NCBI GenBank assembly: GCA_031281345.1
Contig: JAITFN010000020.1
Location: 1 to 64,000, forward strand
Direction: 5' to 3'
DNA length: 64,000 nt
DNA from: Candidatus Fibrimonadaceae bacterium
GTDB lineage: Bacteria > Fibrobacterota > Fibrobacteria > Fibrobacterales > Fibrobacteraceae
Shown here piece by piece: positions 7,345 through 15,942 of this stretch. The number at the start of each line of letters is the position of its first letter. Position 1 is the stretch's first letter. Under the pieces are notes generated by a model. It was not told where the DNA came from and made no database searches. It worked only from the letters and a program-made list of their open reading frames with translations. The translations under genes and the position numbers were made by a program.

Positions 7345-9149
7345 TTTCTCACCGCAATTTTCCGAATTGAATTTCCCTGCTTAACTATATAAATTCCCGC
7401 TTTTTGCGGCTTTGCATTCCCAAGAGGTTCGCCTTTTAGGGAGTAGTAGGTTGGGGTGTGGCTAGTGGCTAGTGGGGAGTGATTAGCTATCGGTGTTGTG
7501 TCTTCTTCGCTGGAACTTGACACTACAACGGAAGAACTGCTGCTGGACGGTGCAACAATTATAAAGCTGCCGCAAGATATTGGCGGATTAAGCGTTACGC
7601 TTGTGCTGCCGCATGTAACTGCACTCAAATTAACGGCTCTTGTGCCAGGATTACAAAAGTCGTGAACACCGCCCGAATAATTCCACCCTGTTATATCTGA
7701 ACCGCCAACGTTGAATGTTGCTGCTCCAGGTGTGGTTCCGTCTGAGCATATTATATTCGGTCTTGGAATGCTATTGCAACCAGTATAAGGAGATTTGAGA
7801 TTATCTACATTGCATAATACGCCTGGAACTGCCGCGCTTGAACTGCTCGCTAGGCTACTAGAACTCGGTGCGGCGGAAGAACTACTTGGCGTGGTGGCTC
7901 CCTGCCTTATGCCTACAAATGTTGTAACGCTCCGCGCGGGAAGGCTGGCTGTGAAGCTACCGTTTGTGAGATTAATGTCTGCAATTGCCACAAGATTTTC
8001 CGTTTCAGAGCTTCTTCTGCCTGTCACTTTTGCTATTGTGCCATTGAGATTGCTTATGTTAAATTGCTGGCTCACAGCCGATGTTTTTTTGTTGATAGCT
8101 ACAATAACAACACTATCGGCGCTTTTGTATGCAGATACAAAAACATCTGTTTCGGGAGATTTGGTAGCATCAACCCTTAAATATCCTTGGCGGACAAATT
8201 TGGAAAAATGAGCCATCATATAACCGCGCTTGCTTATGGTGCCGTTTTCTTTCATTGGGCCATAGCTCCTGCGTATATACCACCACACATAAGATTGAAA
8301 TTCCGCTTCTACCATAGAATTGTGAACATGCACAGCCACATCCAAAGCCATTGGCCAAACATCAGCATCGTTTTTGCTATCGGTATATACCTCTGTCATC
8401 CAAAGTTCTTTCCCCGCCCCTTTTGACTTGAAAAGCGGATATGGAAATTGGCTAACCTGAGTACCATATAAATGCGCTCCGAGAATATCCATGTTGGCAA
8501 GTGCTTGAGCATCATTCAAAATAGGGTCAGACATAGCTTTAACATATTGGAACGATTCAGGTGCCATAATGCGGCATTTTATGGAACGCGCGTGGTTTTT
8601 CAAAAAATTGACAATTTCAGCCCCAGTCCAATAGAGCCAACCAGCATCGTAATCAGGTTCGTTCTGTATGGAAATGGCGTATAATTCCACTCCGTTGTTT
8701 TTCATAAAAGTGACAAAATCGTCTAGATGCTTTGCGTAATCCGCATATTTGCTAGCTTTCAGGCGATACGTAGTATTTCCGTCTGCTCCGCCACAATTGC
8801 TGGTGCAGTTATAAGATTCTTTCATATCGTCTGGAGGGTTCCAAGGCGAAGCAAAAACGAGAGCTCCGTGCTCAATGGCATTCTTTGCGGTTGCAACTTC
8901 TCTCTGCCAGTTATTTTTATTTGGATCCACGTGAATTCTTAGAATCGTAAACCCAAGTTGCCCGTTGCCGTTGCCAAAAGCCGTCTCTCTTTGAGCCGCC
9001 GTTAAATCGTCAATCCAACCGGGGTAATTCATGCCGCCAAATCCGCGAATCAGCTGCTTTTCTGCCGAGAGATTTATTGTAGCTGGACCTGCAAAGGCAT
9101 TTGAAATTAAAATTACGGCTAATATAGCTACAAACTTAGCTGTTTTCAT
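7341..9149 (-). CDS. Secreted GH30 glucuronoxylanase (subfamily 8 type)
   Basis: Secreted 602-residue GH30 enzyme that should cleave glucuronic-acid-substituted xylan. The signal peptide is residues 1-20. The barrel shows RGFGG (35-39), the acid/base Glu164 in IQNEPDY, and the nucleophile Glu253 in WMTEVYT. The stretch WWYIRRSYGP followed by SKRGYMMAHFSKFVR is very like XynC-type GH30_8 enzymes, where the arginine pair reads the glucuronate side chain. A side beta-domain follows, then a Ser linker, a Cys-containing module (about 435-530), another Ser linker and the YYSLKGEPLGN C-terminal module. GGAGA lies shortly before the start. A TATATT on the minus strand (9179-9184) is a plausible -10 element. 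Confidence 0.93.
   Translation of the reverse strand: MKTAKFVAILAVILISNAFAGPATINLSAEKQLIRGFGGMNYPGWIDDLTAAQRETAFGNGNGQLGFTILRIHVDPNKNNWQREVATAKNAIEHGALVFASPWNPPDDMKESYNCTSNCGGADGNTTYRLKASKYADYAKHLDDFVTFMKNNGVELYAISIQNEPDYDAGWLYWTGAEIVNFLKNHARSIKCRIMAPESFQYVKAMSDPILNDAQALANMDILGAHLYGTQVSQFPYPLFKSKGAGKELWMTEVYTDSKNDADVWPMALDVAVHVHNSMVEAEFQSYVWWYIRRSYGPMKENGTISKRGYMMAHFSKFVRQGYLRVDATKSPETDVFVSAYKSADSVVIVAINKKTSAVSQQFNISNLNGTIAKVTGRRSSETENLVAIADINLTNGSFTASLPARSVTTFVGIRQGATTPSSSSAAPSSSSLASSSSAAVPGVLCNVDNLKSPYTGCNSIPRPNIICSDGTTPGAATFNVGGSDITGWNYSGGVHDFCNPGTRAVNLSAVTCGSTSVTLNPPISCGSFIIVAPSSSSSSVVVSSSSEEDTTPIANHSPLATSHTPTYYSLKGEPLGNAKPQKAGIYIVKQGNSIRKIAVRN
7344..7490 (-). repeat. Dispersed C-terminal module repeat, copy 3
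   Basis: Encodes the C-terminal module of the GH30 enzyme and shares long near-identical stretches with the GH11 copy (719-860), including the adjoining LATSHSPTYY-coding segment. Confidence 0.75.
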
Positions 9150-9241
9150 AGAAATCTCCAGTTTAGCTGATTATTATAAATATAAATTATTATTTGAAAA
9201 AAAGCTTATATTATACTTTAATTATCGATAAAGCCATTATT

Positions 9242-10177
9242 TTATATCTTTATCCTTTTAACATTCAATTTATCAATATCCATAGTCCCCACTTTCAACG
9301 CTTGCCCCAGCGACAGATATTGCACATCGCTTAAAGGCATTTCGCGGATTTGGTTGAAAAATTTTGCAGCCGCGGTGTCCACAGCCACCATATCTTGTGA
9401 CATAAACAGGGCTTTGGAGAGAACCGTGTCTTCTACTGATTTTCCACGCGGGCCGCTTGTTTTGAGTACTCGGTAAGCATCAACCACGTTTAGTACAGGT
9501 TTTTTTTCCAGCGTGCACATATCCGCTATGCACTGTTGCAAATCTGAGACGTGGAATATTCTTCTGTTCCAAATAATTCCCATTAAGTTTTTCATGGAGA
9601 TACTCATATTCGCACCGCCGTGGTGTTTTAGTATGGGAACATTTATCCACGCATCGCAGTCTAAAATTGCTTGATGAACTTTCATGTCTTTTACTTTTTT
9701 ACCCTTAGGCAAAGAAATTTCTCTGTAATAAGAGCTTTCGTCTGCGGGCAACACTTTTGCACCTGCGGCTTTGGCTGCAGCTTCAATGCCACTGCTCTCA
9801 TAGCATTTTTTCCAGTTATCGCAGGTGTTATCAAAAACAATAACCTCTTTTGCCCCTGCCGCAAGGCACTGGCGTACAATTTCTTTTACCAAAAGCGGGT
9901 TGGTGTTTGCTGCAAGTTCAGGCGTTTTGTCCCAACCGATGTTTGGTTTCACAACAACCTTGTACCCTTTTTTAACAAACCTGCCTATCCCGCCCATTTC
10001 GGCAATGGCTTTTTGAAACATGGCATCTGGTTCTCCGCCCAGAACGGCTACCAAATCCACAGAGTTTTCCGCTTGATTTGCTATTGTTTGAGCAAAAACA
10101 TCCATTCCGCCTTTCATTTTAAGGGTAAAAGCGGTACCCACTATAGCTAAGTTTTTTAAAAAATTTCGCCTATCCAT
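9242..10177 (-). CDS. DUF362 family protein with Tat-like signal
   Basis: A 311-residue DUF362 protein of unknown reaction. It begins MDRRNFLKNLAIVG, a twin-arginine-type signal, so it is probably exported folded. The body has VVKPNIGWDK, LVKEIVRQCLAAGAKEVIVFDN and the NVPILKHHGGANMSISMKN segment typical of DUF362; no ferredoxin Cys cluster is present. I placed the start at ATG 10177 rather than the open extension to 10231, because the Tat motif begins there and a TATATT -10 element (10184-10189) ends just 6 nt before it. It diverges from the small nucleotidyltransferase gene at 10220. Confidence 0.75.
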   Translation of the reverse strand: MDRRNFLKNLAIVGTAFTLKMKGGMDVFAQTIANQAENSVDLVAVLGGEPDAMFQKAIAEMGGIGRFVKKGYKVVVKPNIGWDKTPELAANTNPLLVKEIVRQCLAAGAKEVIVFDNTCDNWKKCYESSGIEAAAKAAGAKVLPADESSYYREISLPKGKKVKDMKVHQAILDCDAWINVPILKHHGGANMSISMKNLMGIIWNRRIFHVSDLQQCIADMCTLEKKPVLNVVDAYRVLKTSGPRGKSVEDTVLSKALFMSQDMVAVDTAAAKFFNQIREMPLSDVQYLSLGQALKVGTMDIDKLNVKRIKI

Positions 10178-10183
10178 ACCGAT

Positions 10184-10194
10184 AATATAGCAAT
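10184..10194 (-). promoter_or_regulatory. Putative -10 element (ATTGCTATATT) of DUF362 gene
   Basis: TATATT on the minus strand ends 6 nt before ATG 10177, consistent with a leaderless transcript. Confidence 0.5.
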
Positions 10195-10201
10195 ATGATT
10201 T

Positions 10202-10212
10202 TTTTCTACATT
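10202..10212 (+). promoter_or_regulatory. Putative -10 element (TTTTCTACATT) of MNT gene
   Basis: Variant of the recurrent TTTNCTATATT motif; ends 7 nt before ATG 10220, with no Shine-Dalgarno in between. Confidence 0.45.
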
Positions 10213-10219
10213 TACCGCT

Positions 10220-10543
10220 ATGCCACTCCATGTAAATGCTACCGATTTAGATACCATAATCCAGGTTTTTTACCGCGAATTGCCAGATGCAAAAGTTTAT
10301 GCATTTGGTTCCCGAGTTTCAGACAACGAGCCTAACAGCGAGGCTGACTTGGATTTAGCCATTATGACCGGACACATAATTTCTACTGAGCGCATGATTG
10401 CCATTGAACGTTCTATGGCAGAAGCAGGGCTACCATTTACCGTAGATGTTTTTGATTATGCAAAATTGACAAATAAGTTGAAAGATTTAGTTGAAGAAAA
10501 ACACATAGCCATAAGAGGCACAGGCAAATTTGAGGGTAAATGA
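10220..10543 (+). CDS. Minimal nucleotidyltransferase (MNT / MntA-like), no HEPN partner
   Basis: A 107-residue minimal nucleotidyltransferase. The motif AFGSRVSDNEP...ADLDLAI gives the GS-x(n)-DxD active-site signature, and VDVFDY supplies the third acidic position. Such proteins usually pair with a HEPN (DUF86) toxin and AMPylate it, but no HEPN gene lies next to it here. Instead its 3' end overlaps the downstream membrane protein by 4 bp (ATGA), suggesting co-translation. It may be an orphan antitoxin remnant or have been recruited elsewhere. Confidence 0.75.
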   Translation: MPLHVNATDLDTIIQVFYRELPDAKVYAFGSRVSDNEPNSEADLDLAIMTGHIISTERMIAIERSMAEAGLPFTVDVFDYAKLTNKLKDLVEEKHIAIRGTGKFEGK

Positions 10544-12849
10544 TATTTGGATTTTTACTAGCATTTGCTATTCCGCTTTTGATTTATGCCGCCCCTCATT
10601 TGGGACAAAAGGAATTCATTTCCATGTTGGATTTGAATTTACCTTTTTGGTTATATTTGTTTCAATTTGTGCTGGGTTTATGCCTTGCAGTGAATTTGGC
10701 AAAAGATTTTAAAGACTGGTTCAAAAAAATGATAAGCAAGCAGTGGCTCTTTACCGGCGTAATTCCAGCCGTTGTAGTTGCCTTGCTCGCTCTTATTGTT
10801 TGCCTCGCTTGGATTGCTCCAAGGCACAGGGTTCAAAGCGACGAGAGCATTTTTTTAGCCACCGCTCAAAACTTGTACGCAAATCAAATATCTGGTTCCT
10901 GTGATGAAGGCGAATTTTCTGCAAATGGCCATTTAGACTGCCAAAAAAGTGTGCATAATTTTAAAACCAAAGGCGAACCATTTTTATACGCTACTCTTAT
11001 GCCGCTTTTTGGGCAAGATTTAAAATGGATTTTTCCATTGCACATATTTTTGCTAATCGCAACTATTTTCCTGCTGTTCTTAGCCGTTTATGCTTGGACA
11101 TCAAATAGCAATTTGGCTTTTTTAACCGCCGCCTTGTTTGCAGCGCAACCCACAACGCTTTTTCAATTTCGCTCTGCCTCGGTTGAACCTCTTTACACAT
11201 TTCTTTTTGCGTTAAGCGTTTTTTTGTGGAAATGGGCTTGGGATAAAAACACAATAAAGCACTGGGTATTACTTGCTCTGGTGCTTGCATTTTTTGCGCA
11301 AACAAGGCAAGAAACTATATTCTGTTTAGGTGCTTTTGTAATTATATCTGCTTTCAGAATATGCCCTGATCTAAATCCAAAACCCAAAACCCTAAACTCC
11401 AAACTATTACTCTCAATTATCAACTCCGGGTTCTCAATTTTCATTCTCGCAATATCAGTCTTTTGCATACCGGTTCTATTAACCATTAGCTATTATCAGG
11501 GCTACGATTTTCAGGGCGGCGAATTCAATGCTCACGGGCATTTTTTTGAAAACATAAAGCAGGCTTGGAATTTAAGCGTTAGCACAAAACCGGACAACAA
11601 AGGTTTGCTCACAAATCCATTCCTAAGTTCATTCAGCATTTTAACTTTATGCGGAATTTTAACTTTGCTCGGTTTTTCTTATTATGAATGGAAAAATAAA
11701 TCTGGCAAAGGGCAACCACAGGGGGTTGCCACGACAATGGCTATTCCCGCGTATTATATTTTGGCGTTTTTACTCCTCTATTTTCCGCAGATGTTTATGA
11801 TTTTAGAAAATGTCTCTGGAGATTTGACTATTGAAATAAATCAAAGATACACCCTTGTTGCATTCCCTGCAATGGCTTTTTTGTGTGGCTTTTTCATAGA
11901 CAAAGCGAGTTTGCTTTTGCCGCAAAACAACAGATTGTTTTTTGTGTTTGTATCTGCTGGCATTTTGTGGGCTAACACTCTTAGGTACAACGATAGTTTC
12001 GAAAAAAATATAATGTACAACCGCAACCATTTAACAACAGAAGAAGCAGAAATTTTAAAATGGATTAGAAAAGAGCCAAAAAACAACCGCTTATTTGTGT
12101 ACTCAAGGCCTTGGCATTTTATAGGATATGGAATGAACTCCATTCATTACAATTCCCTAAACTCTCAAAGATTGAGCGAACTTTTGAAAAAATACAATGG
12201 CGAAGTTTATTACGTTAGAGGCTTGGATTGCTGGGACAGTCAAACCTATCATAAAAAAGCCATTGAGCACCGTATAGCCACTGTGTGCGACCGCTTTGAA
12301 CAACTTTTCCCGATAGAGCTTGTTTTCAATACTGTGATAACAAATAACTACCGTTTGATTATAGCAAAACTAAAAGAAGATGGCACAGGTTCCCCGCTAT
12401 TTGCCCCGCAAGAGGTAGATATTGAACTGCCAGAAAATGCAGAGTGGCTTGGAACGCCCGCAGAATATCGCCAAGAATGGGGTTCTTTGCAAATTGACAA
12501 GTCTGTTACAGGCAAACCCTTAACCATTGCCAAAAAACGTTACAAAAAGGGAGTAGGCACGCACGCAAGCGGATTTATCCGCTATTCGCTAAATGCTGAA
12601 TACGAAAAACTAACCGCAGTTCTGGGTTTAGATGAAGATGAATTTTGCAGCAACGGAGTTCAAATAAAAATTATTGGCGATGGAAATTTGTTAGCAGACA
12701 CAGGAAAATTAGGGCAAGGGCAGGAATATCCGCTTAATATTTCTTTGAAAGGCGTCAATCAACTCACTTTTGAAACAAACGGTCTTGGAGATATTGGCTG
12801 TGACCACGTGGATATAGCGGCTGCAATACTATTCAAACCTATCCCCTGA
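10540..12849 (+). CDS. Polytopic GT-C-like glycosyltransferase with C-terminal NPCBM domain
   Basis: A 769-residue inner-membrane protein with about a dozen hydrophobic segments over residues 1-500. An acidic pair in RVQSDESIFLATAQNLY in the first large outer loop is the kind of position where GT-C (ArnT/PMT-like) enzymes hold catalytic acids. After residue 500 the chain is soluble, and residues about 635-765 (GTPAEYRQEWG...YKKGVGTHA...VLGLDED) match the NPCBM galactose-binding-like fold. It is a paralogue of the gene at 31966-34089, which shares RVQADES...AQNLY and FRSASVEP but lacks NPCBM. A lipid-linked sugar transferase acting on surface glycans is the likely role. GAGGG precedes the start. 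Confidence 0.7.
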   Translation: MIFGFLLAFAIPLLIYAAPHLGQKEFISMLDLNLPFWLYLFQFVLGLCLAVNLAKDFKDWFKKMISKQWLFTGVIPAVVVALLALIVCLAWIAPRHRVQSDESIFLATAQNLYANQISGSCDEGEFSANGHLDCQKSVHNFKTKGEPFLYATLMPLFGQDLKWIFPLHIFLLIATIFLLFLAVYAWTSNSNLAFLTAALFAAQPTTLFQFRSASVEPLYTFLFALSVFLWKWAWDKNTIKHWVLLALVLAFFAQTRQETIFCLGAFVIISAFRICPDLNPKPKTLNSKLLLSIINSGFSIFILAISVFCIPVLLTISYYQGYDFQGGEFNAHGHFFENIKQAWNLSVSTKPDNKGLLTNPFLSSFSILTLCGILTLLGFSYYEWKNKSGKGQPQGVATTMAIPAYYILAFLLLYFPQMFMILENVSGDLTIEINQRYTLVAFPAMAFLCGFFIDKASLLLPQNNRLFFVFVSAGILWANTLRYNDSFEKNIMYNRNHLTTEEAEILKWIRKEPKNNRLFVYSRPWHFIGYGMNSIHYNSLNSQRLSELLKKYNGEVYYVRGLDCWDSQTYHKKAIEHRIATVCDRFEQLFPIELVFNTVITNNYRLIIAKLKEDGTGSPLFAPQEVDIELPENAEWLGTPAEYRQEWGSLQIDKSVTGKPLTIAKKRYKKGVGTHASGFIRYSLNAEYEKLTAVLGLDEDEFCSNGVQIKIIGDGNLLADTGKLGQGQEYPLNISLKGVNQLTFETNGLGDIGCDHVDIAAAILFKPIP

Positions 12850-13857
12850 CTTAGGGTCAAAGGCATCTCTTATTCCCTCTCCTATAAAAGAAGCGAGCAT
12901 AAGGGTTATGAAGAGTGCTAGTATTGTGAAAATGGTAATCCAAGGAGCGTAGAGATTTGCAAGACCCTGAGAGAGCAAATCGCCCCAAGAAGGAGTTGGA
13001 GCCTGCAAGCCAAAACCCAAAAAATCAAGAGATGTAAGCCCAGAAATTCCGCCTATTATGGAAAAAGGGAAAAGCGTTATCACAGGTGTTAAAGCGTTTG
13101 GCAAAATTTCCTTGAAAAAAATTCTCACGTGCCCCATACCAAGCACGGTTGCAGCTTTCACAAATTGCATATTTTTTATTTTGAAAAATTCTGCTCTCAT
13201 ATAATAGCTGAGTCCAATCCAGCTAAACGCAGCCATAATCACAGCCAAAAGCCAAAAGCCCTGCCCATAAATGCTGCCGAGCAAAATAACCACATATAAA
13301 AAAGGAAGAGCAGCCCAAATTTCAATAAACCTCTGAAAAACAATATCCAACTTTCCACCAAAATACCCCTGAATTCCACCTATCACTATGCCCATAAAAG
13401 TTCCTATCAAAGAGAGCAAAAGACTAAAGCTCATGCAAATTCTAAACCCGTGAATTAGCCTAGACAAAACATCTCTCCCGTGAGCATCTGTTCCAAGCCA
13501 GTGAGCAGAGGAAGGCGGGTATGGAGGCGAACCCTCTGCAGTTAATTGCGATTTTATTGGACTCCAAGGTATTGGAGGGAAAATGGCAAAAAATGGCACG
13601 GAGTTTTCTTTGGCATAAAAAACAAGTTCCTTGTAGTTTGGCTCGGTTGCATAACTGCCATAAAATTCACTTTGCCCGTAATGAAAAAGAGCTGGAGAGT
13701 AAAATTTGCCATTATATTTTAGCAATAGAGGTTTATCATTTACCAGCCAAGGGCTTGTTAAAGAGAGCAAGTATGCTACAGCTAAAATAACAAAAGAAAA
13801 CCAAGCAAGTTTGTTATGCCTGAATTTCGCAAGCCTTTGTTTGGCAAGTTCGGTCAT
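12829..13857 (-). CDS. Oligopeptide-type ABC transporter permease (YejE/OppC-like)
   Basis: Inner-membrane permease of a peptide-type ABC importer, about 342 residues. An N-terminal membrane helix and a periplasmic loop of about 100 residues lead to WLGTDAHGRDVLSRLIHG, then five membrane helices containing the EILPNALTPVI coupling (EAA-like) loop and SLDFLGFGL, as in YejE and OppC. Partner ATPase, second permease and binding protein are not in the window. The ATG at 13857 is preferred over a TTG at 13866, because a TAAATT -10-like element (13867-13872) sits 9 nt before it. Its 3' end overlaps the convergent GT-C gene by 21 bp. Confidence 0.82.
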   Translation of the reverse strand: MTELAKQRLAKFRHNKLAWFSFVILAVAYLLSLTSPWLVNDKPLLLKYNGKFYSPALFHYGQSEFYGSYATEPNYKELVFYAKENSVPFFAIFPPIPWSPIKSQLTAEGSPPYPPSSAHWLGTDAHGRDVLSRLIHGFRICMSFSLLLSLIGTFMGIVIGGIQGYFGGKLDIVFQRFIEIWAALPFLYVVILLGSIYGQGFWLLAVIMAAFSWIGLSYYMRAEFFKIKNMQFVKAATVLGMGHVRIFFKEILPNALTPVITLFPFSIIGGISGLTSLDFLGFGLQAPTPSWGDLLSQGLANLYAPWITIFTILALFITLMLASFIGEGIRDAFDPKSGDRFE

Positions 13858-13884
13858 AGAACTCAAAATTTAGAATTTTTAGAA

Positions 13885-13895
13885 TTTACTATATT
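13885..13895 (+). promoter_or_regulatory. Putative -10 element (TTTACTATATT) of HEAT-repeat gene
   Basis: TATATT at 13890-13895 followed by a 26-nt leader containing AGAGGA before ATG 13922: a conventional leadered promoter using the same motif. Confidence 0.5.
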
Positions 13896-13921
13896 ATCCC
13901 TAGTAACCAAACAGAGGAATT

Positions 13922-14626
13922 ATGTCCGTTTTTCCTAGTGGATCAGAACTGCTTGCGGTTTTGGAAAAGGAATCCAAATTACCAGGCACGGCTATAAATT
14001 TAAGCCTACTCAAACAATTCATTAAAGAAGCTACGCCAGAACAGGTTTCGCTTTGCCTAACAGTCCTTGATACAAAGCCAGATGCAAACTCACCTGCTAC
14101 CTTTGTCGCTATGTGCGGGGTGGCAGCTTCTGACAACTTAGAAGTTTTTAGAAAAGCCGCAAACAGCAGCAACTGGCGAATAAGGGAAGCCGCAGCTTTG
14201 GGCTTGCAAAATCTCGGTTTAAAAGACTCAGAAAAGCTTTATTCAGTTTTTGATTCTTGGGAAAATGCAAACTTGCTGGAAAAAAGGTGCATAGCGGCGA
14301 CGCTCTGCGAGCCGGCTCTCATAAAAACAAAAGAAAAAGCAGAAAAAATTTTAGGTATTCTAAAAGAATATATGGAAATTATAGAGCTGGAAAAAAATGT
14401 GAAAAGCGAGGAATACAGGGTATTCAAAAAAGCTATGGGGTACTGCATAAGCGTAGTTATAGAAGCAAATCCAGAAATGGGAAAAGAATGCTTTGAAGAG
14501 TGGATGCGCTCCCCAAGCCTAGAAGTTCGCTGGGTTTTAAGCGAAAACCTAAAACACGACCGGCTCCGTAAAATGGACTCCGAATGGGTGGACGCACAAA
14601 TAGAATTCTTAAGCGACGTGGAATAG
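13922..14626 (+). CDS. HEAT-repeat-like protein
   Basis: A 234-residue soluble, all-helical protein. WRIREAAALGLQNLG and SPSLEVRWVLSENLKHDRL are HEAT-like units of the kind used for protein docking; no catalytic motif is visible. The start is supported by AGAGGA 5 nt upstream. It stands between a divergent ABC permease gene and tRNA-Arg, with no operon partner, so function is open. Confidence 0.6.
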   Translation: MSVFPSGSELLAVLEKESKLPGTAINLSLLKQFIKEATPEQVSLCLTVLDTKPDANSPATFVAMCGVAASDNLEVFRKAANSSNWRIREAAALGLQNLGLKDSEKLYSVFDSWENANLLEKRCIAATLCEPALIKTKEKAEKILGILKEYMEIIELEKNVKSEEYRVFKKAMGYCISVVIEANPEMGKECFEEWMRSPSLEVRWVLSENLKHDRLRKMDSEWVDAQIEFLSDVE

Positions 14627-14654
14627 TTTAATAGTTTCTATCTTCTGCATACTA

Positions 14655-14728
14655 GCGTTTGTAGCTCAGTTGGATAGAGTGGTGGCCTCCGAAGCCGCAG
14701 GTCGCGCGTTCGAGTCGCGCCAAACGTA
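14655..14728 (+). tRNA. tRNA-Arg (anticodon CCG)
   Basis: A complete 74-nt cloverleaf: acceptor stem GCGTTTG/CAAACGT (one G-U), D arm GCTC/GAGT, anticodon stem GTGGC/GCCGC with loop CTCCGAA (anticodon CCG, reading CGG), variable loop AGGTC, T arm GCGCG/CGCGC with TTCGAGT, discriminator A. CCA is not encoded. Confidence 0.95.
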
Positions 14729-14737
14729 CTCAAATAT

Positions 14738-14819
14738 TCCCCCCTTGAATGGAGATTTTTTTAACAAAAATCACCATTCGTCCCCCCGTTTTTTCCGCTC
14801 GGAGAGCTAACGGGGGGAA
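14738..14819. repeat. Two adjacent inverted repeats downstream of tRNA-Arg
   Basis: The first hairpin pairs 14747-14760 with 14766-14779 (14 bp, one mismatch, 5-nt loop). The second pairs 14781-14790 with 14809-14818 (10 bp, C/G-rich arms). An outer CCCCCC/GGGGGG pairing spans both. It may form a bidirectional terminator for tRNA-Arg and queA or a REP-like element. The rest of 14729-14865 shows no gene. Confidence 0.6.
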
Positions 14820-14865
14820 CGCCACAGCGAAATTCAGAGTTAATTAGTGGCTACTAAATTATTCT

Positions 14866-15942
14866 TTAAATAATCAACATTCCATCTCCATAGCTAAAGA
14901 GCTTTAGAGAATTTTCAACAGCGTATTTGTAAGCATTCAAGGTATTTTCCCTTCCATAAAAAGCAGAGACCAGCAGAATTAAAGAAGATTTTGGCCAATG
15001 GAAATTTGTAAGTAAAGCATCTGTTGCTTTGAATTTAAAACCTGGGTAGATAAAAATATCCGTTGCACCACTAGCGGCTTTCACAGAACCGTCTTCGTTT
15101 GCAACCGTTTCTAAAACTCGCGTGCTTGTTGTGCCTATGCAAATTATTCTCCCGCCATTTTTTTTGCACTCATTTATTATGTTTGCATTTTGCTCGTTTA
15201 ATTCATATTCCTCGCTGTGCATTTTGTGACTCCTAAAGTCAGAAGTTTCTTTTATGTTTTCAAAAGTGCCGGGGCCAACGTGCAAGGTTGTTTCTGCAAA
15301 GAACACGCCTTTCGCTTTAAGTTCATCTGCCATATCTTCGCTAAAGTGCAAGCTCGCAGTTGGGGCAGCCACAGCCCCAGAGCATTTTGCAAAAATGGTT
15401 TGGTAATCGCTTTTATCACTTGTGCAAGCACTTCTGTTTATATATGGCGGCAAAGGAACTTGCCCGTTTTTTTCCAAAAAAGAATTGAACTCCGAATTTG
15501 AAATGGAAAAATTTATTATGCGGGTTTTGGAATTCTCTGCTTTTGCAAAGTCAAGACTTTTAGCCGTTATGTTTGAAACAAAAATTTCTTTTCCGTTTTC
15601 AAAAGCCTTGCCGGGTTTAACCCAAGCCTCCCACACAGCGGTGTTATCTGCGGCAGGTTCTAATTGTTTAAGCAAAAGAATTTCTGCTTTGCCTCCGTGC
15701 TTGGTTTTTCCAAAAAGCCGTGCCGGAATAACTCGCGTATTATTTACAACTATGCAATCCCCTGCTTTGAATAAAGCCGTTATTCGGTTGCTTTCTAAAA
15801 TCTGCAATGTACCGCCGCTTTTGGGGCAGCATAAAATTTTAGTTTTCCCCTTGCCTGCTGTTTTTTGCGCAATAAGCTCCGCTGGGAAAACAAAATCATA
15901 ATCCTGTAAATTGTAAGTCAATTTTGCTAAATTAGAAAACAT
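14866..15942 (-). CDS. queA: S-adenosylmethionine:tRNA ribosyltransferase-isomerase
   Basis: QueA transfers and isomerises the ribosyl moiety of SAM onto 7-aminomethyl-7-deazaguanine in tRNA to make epoxyqueuosine. The 358-residue product is close to the usual 340-360. Family landmarks include YDFVFPAELIAQ, VVNNTRVIPARLFG, GQVPLPPYI, TASLHFSE, LHVGPGTFENI, HSEEYELN and TNFHWPKSSLI. I start it at ATG 15942, whose codon overlaps the prmC start codon on the other strand (CATG at 15940-15943). The frame stays open upstream to 16479, but that part is antisense to prmC. An internal TTG at residue 8 is an alternative start. Confidence 0.93.
   Translation of the reverse strand: MFSNLAKLTYNLQDYDFVFPAELIAQKTAGKGKTKILCCPKSGGTLQILESNRITALFKAGDCIVVNNTRVIPARLFGKTKHGGKAEILLLKQLEPAADNTAVWEAWVKPGKAFENGKEIFVSNITAKSLDFAKAENSKTRIINFSISNSEFNSFLEKNGQVPLPPYINRSACTSDKSDYQTIFAKCSGAVAAPTASLHFSEDMADELKAKGVFFAETTLHVGPGTFENIKETSDFRSHKMHSEEYELNEQNANIINECKKNGGRIICIGTTSTRVLETVANEDGSVKAASGATDIFIYPGFKFKATDALLTNFHWPKSSLILLVSAFYGRENTLNAYKYAVENSLKLFSYGDGMLII
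15923..15933 (+). promoter_or_regulatory. Putative -10 element (TTTGCTAAATT) of prmC
   Basis: TAAATT at 15928-15933 ends 7 nt before ATG 15941 and lies inside the queA coding sequence; no ribosome-binding site is seen. Confidence 0.45.

Noticed and set aside
14866-15942. Phage or island integration at tRNA-Arg
   Set aside because: No duplicate of the tRNA 3' end and no integrase nearby; downstream genes are housekeeping.
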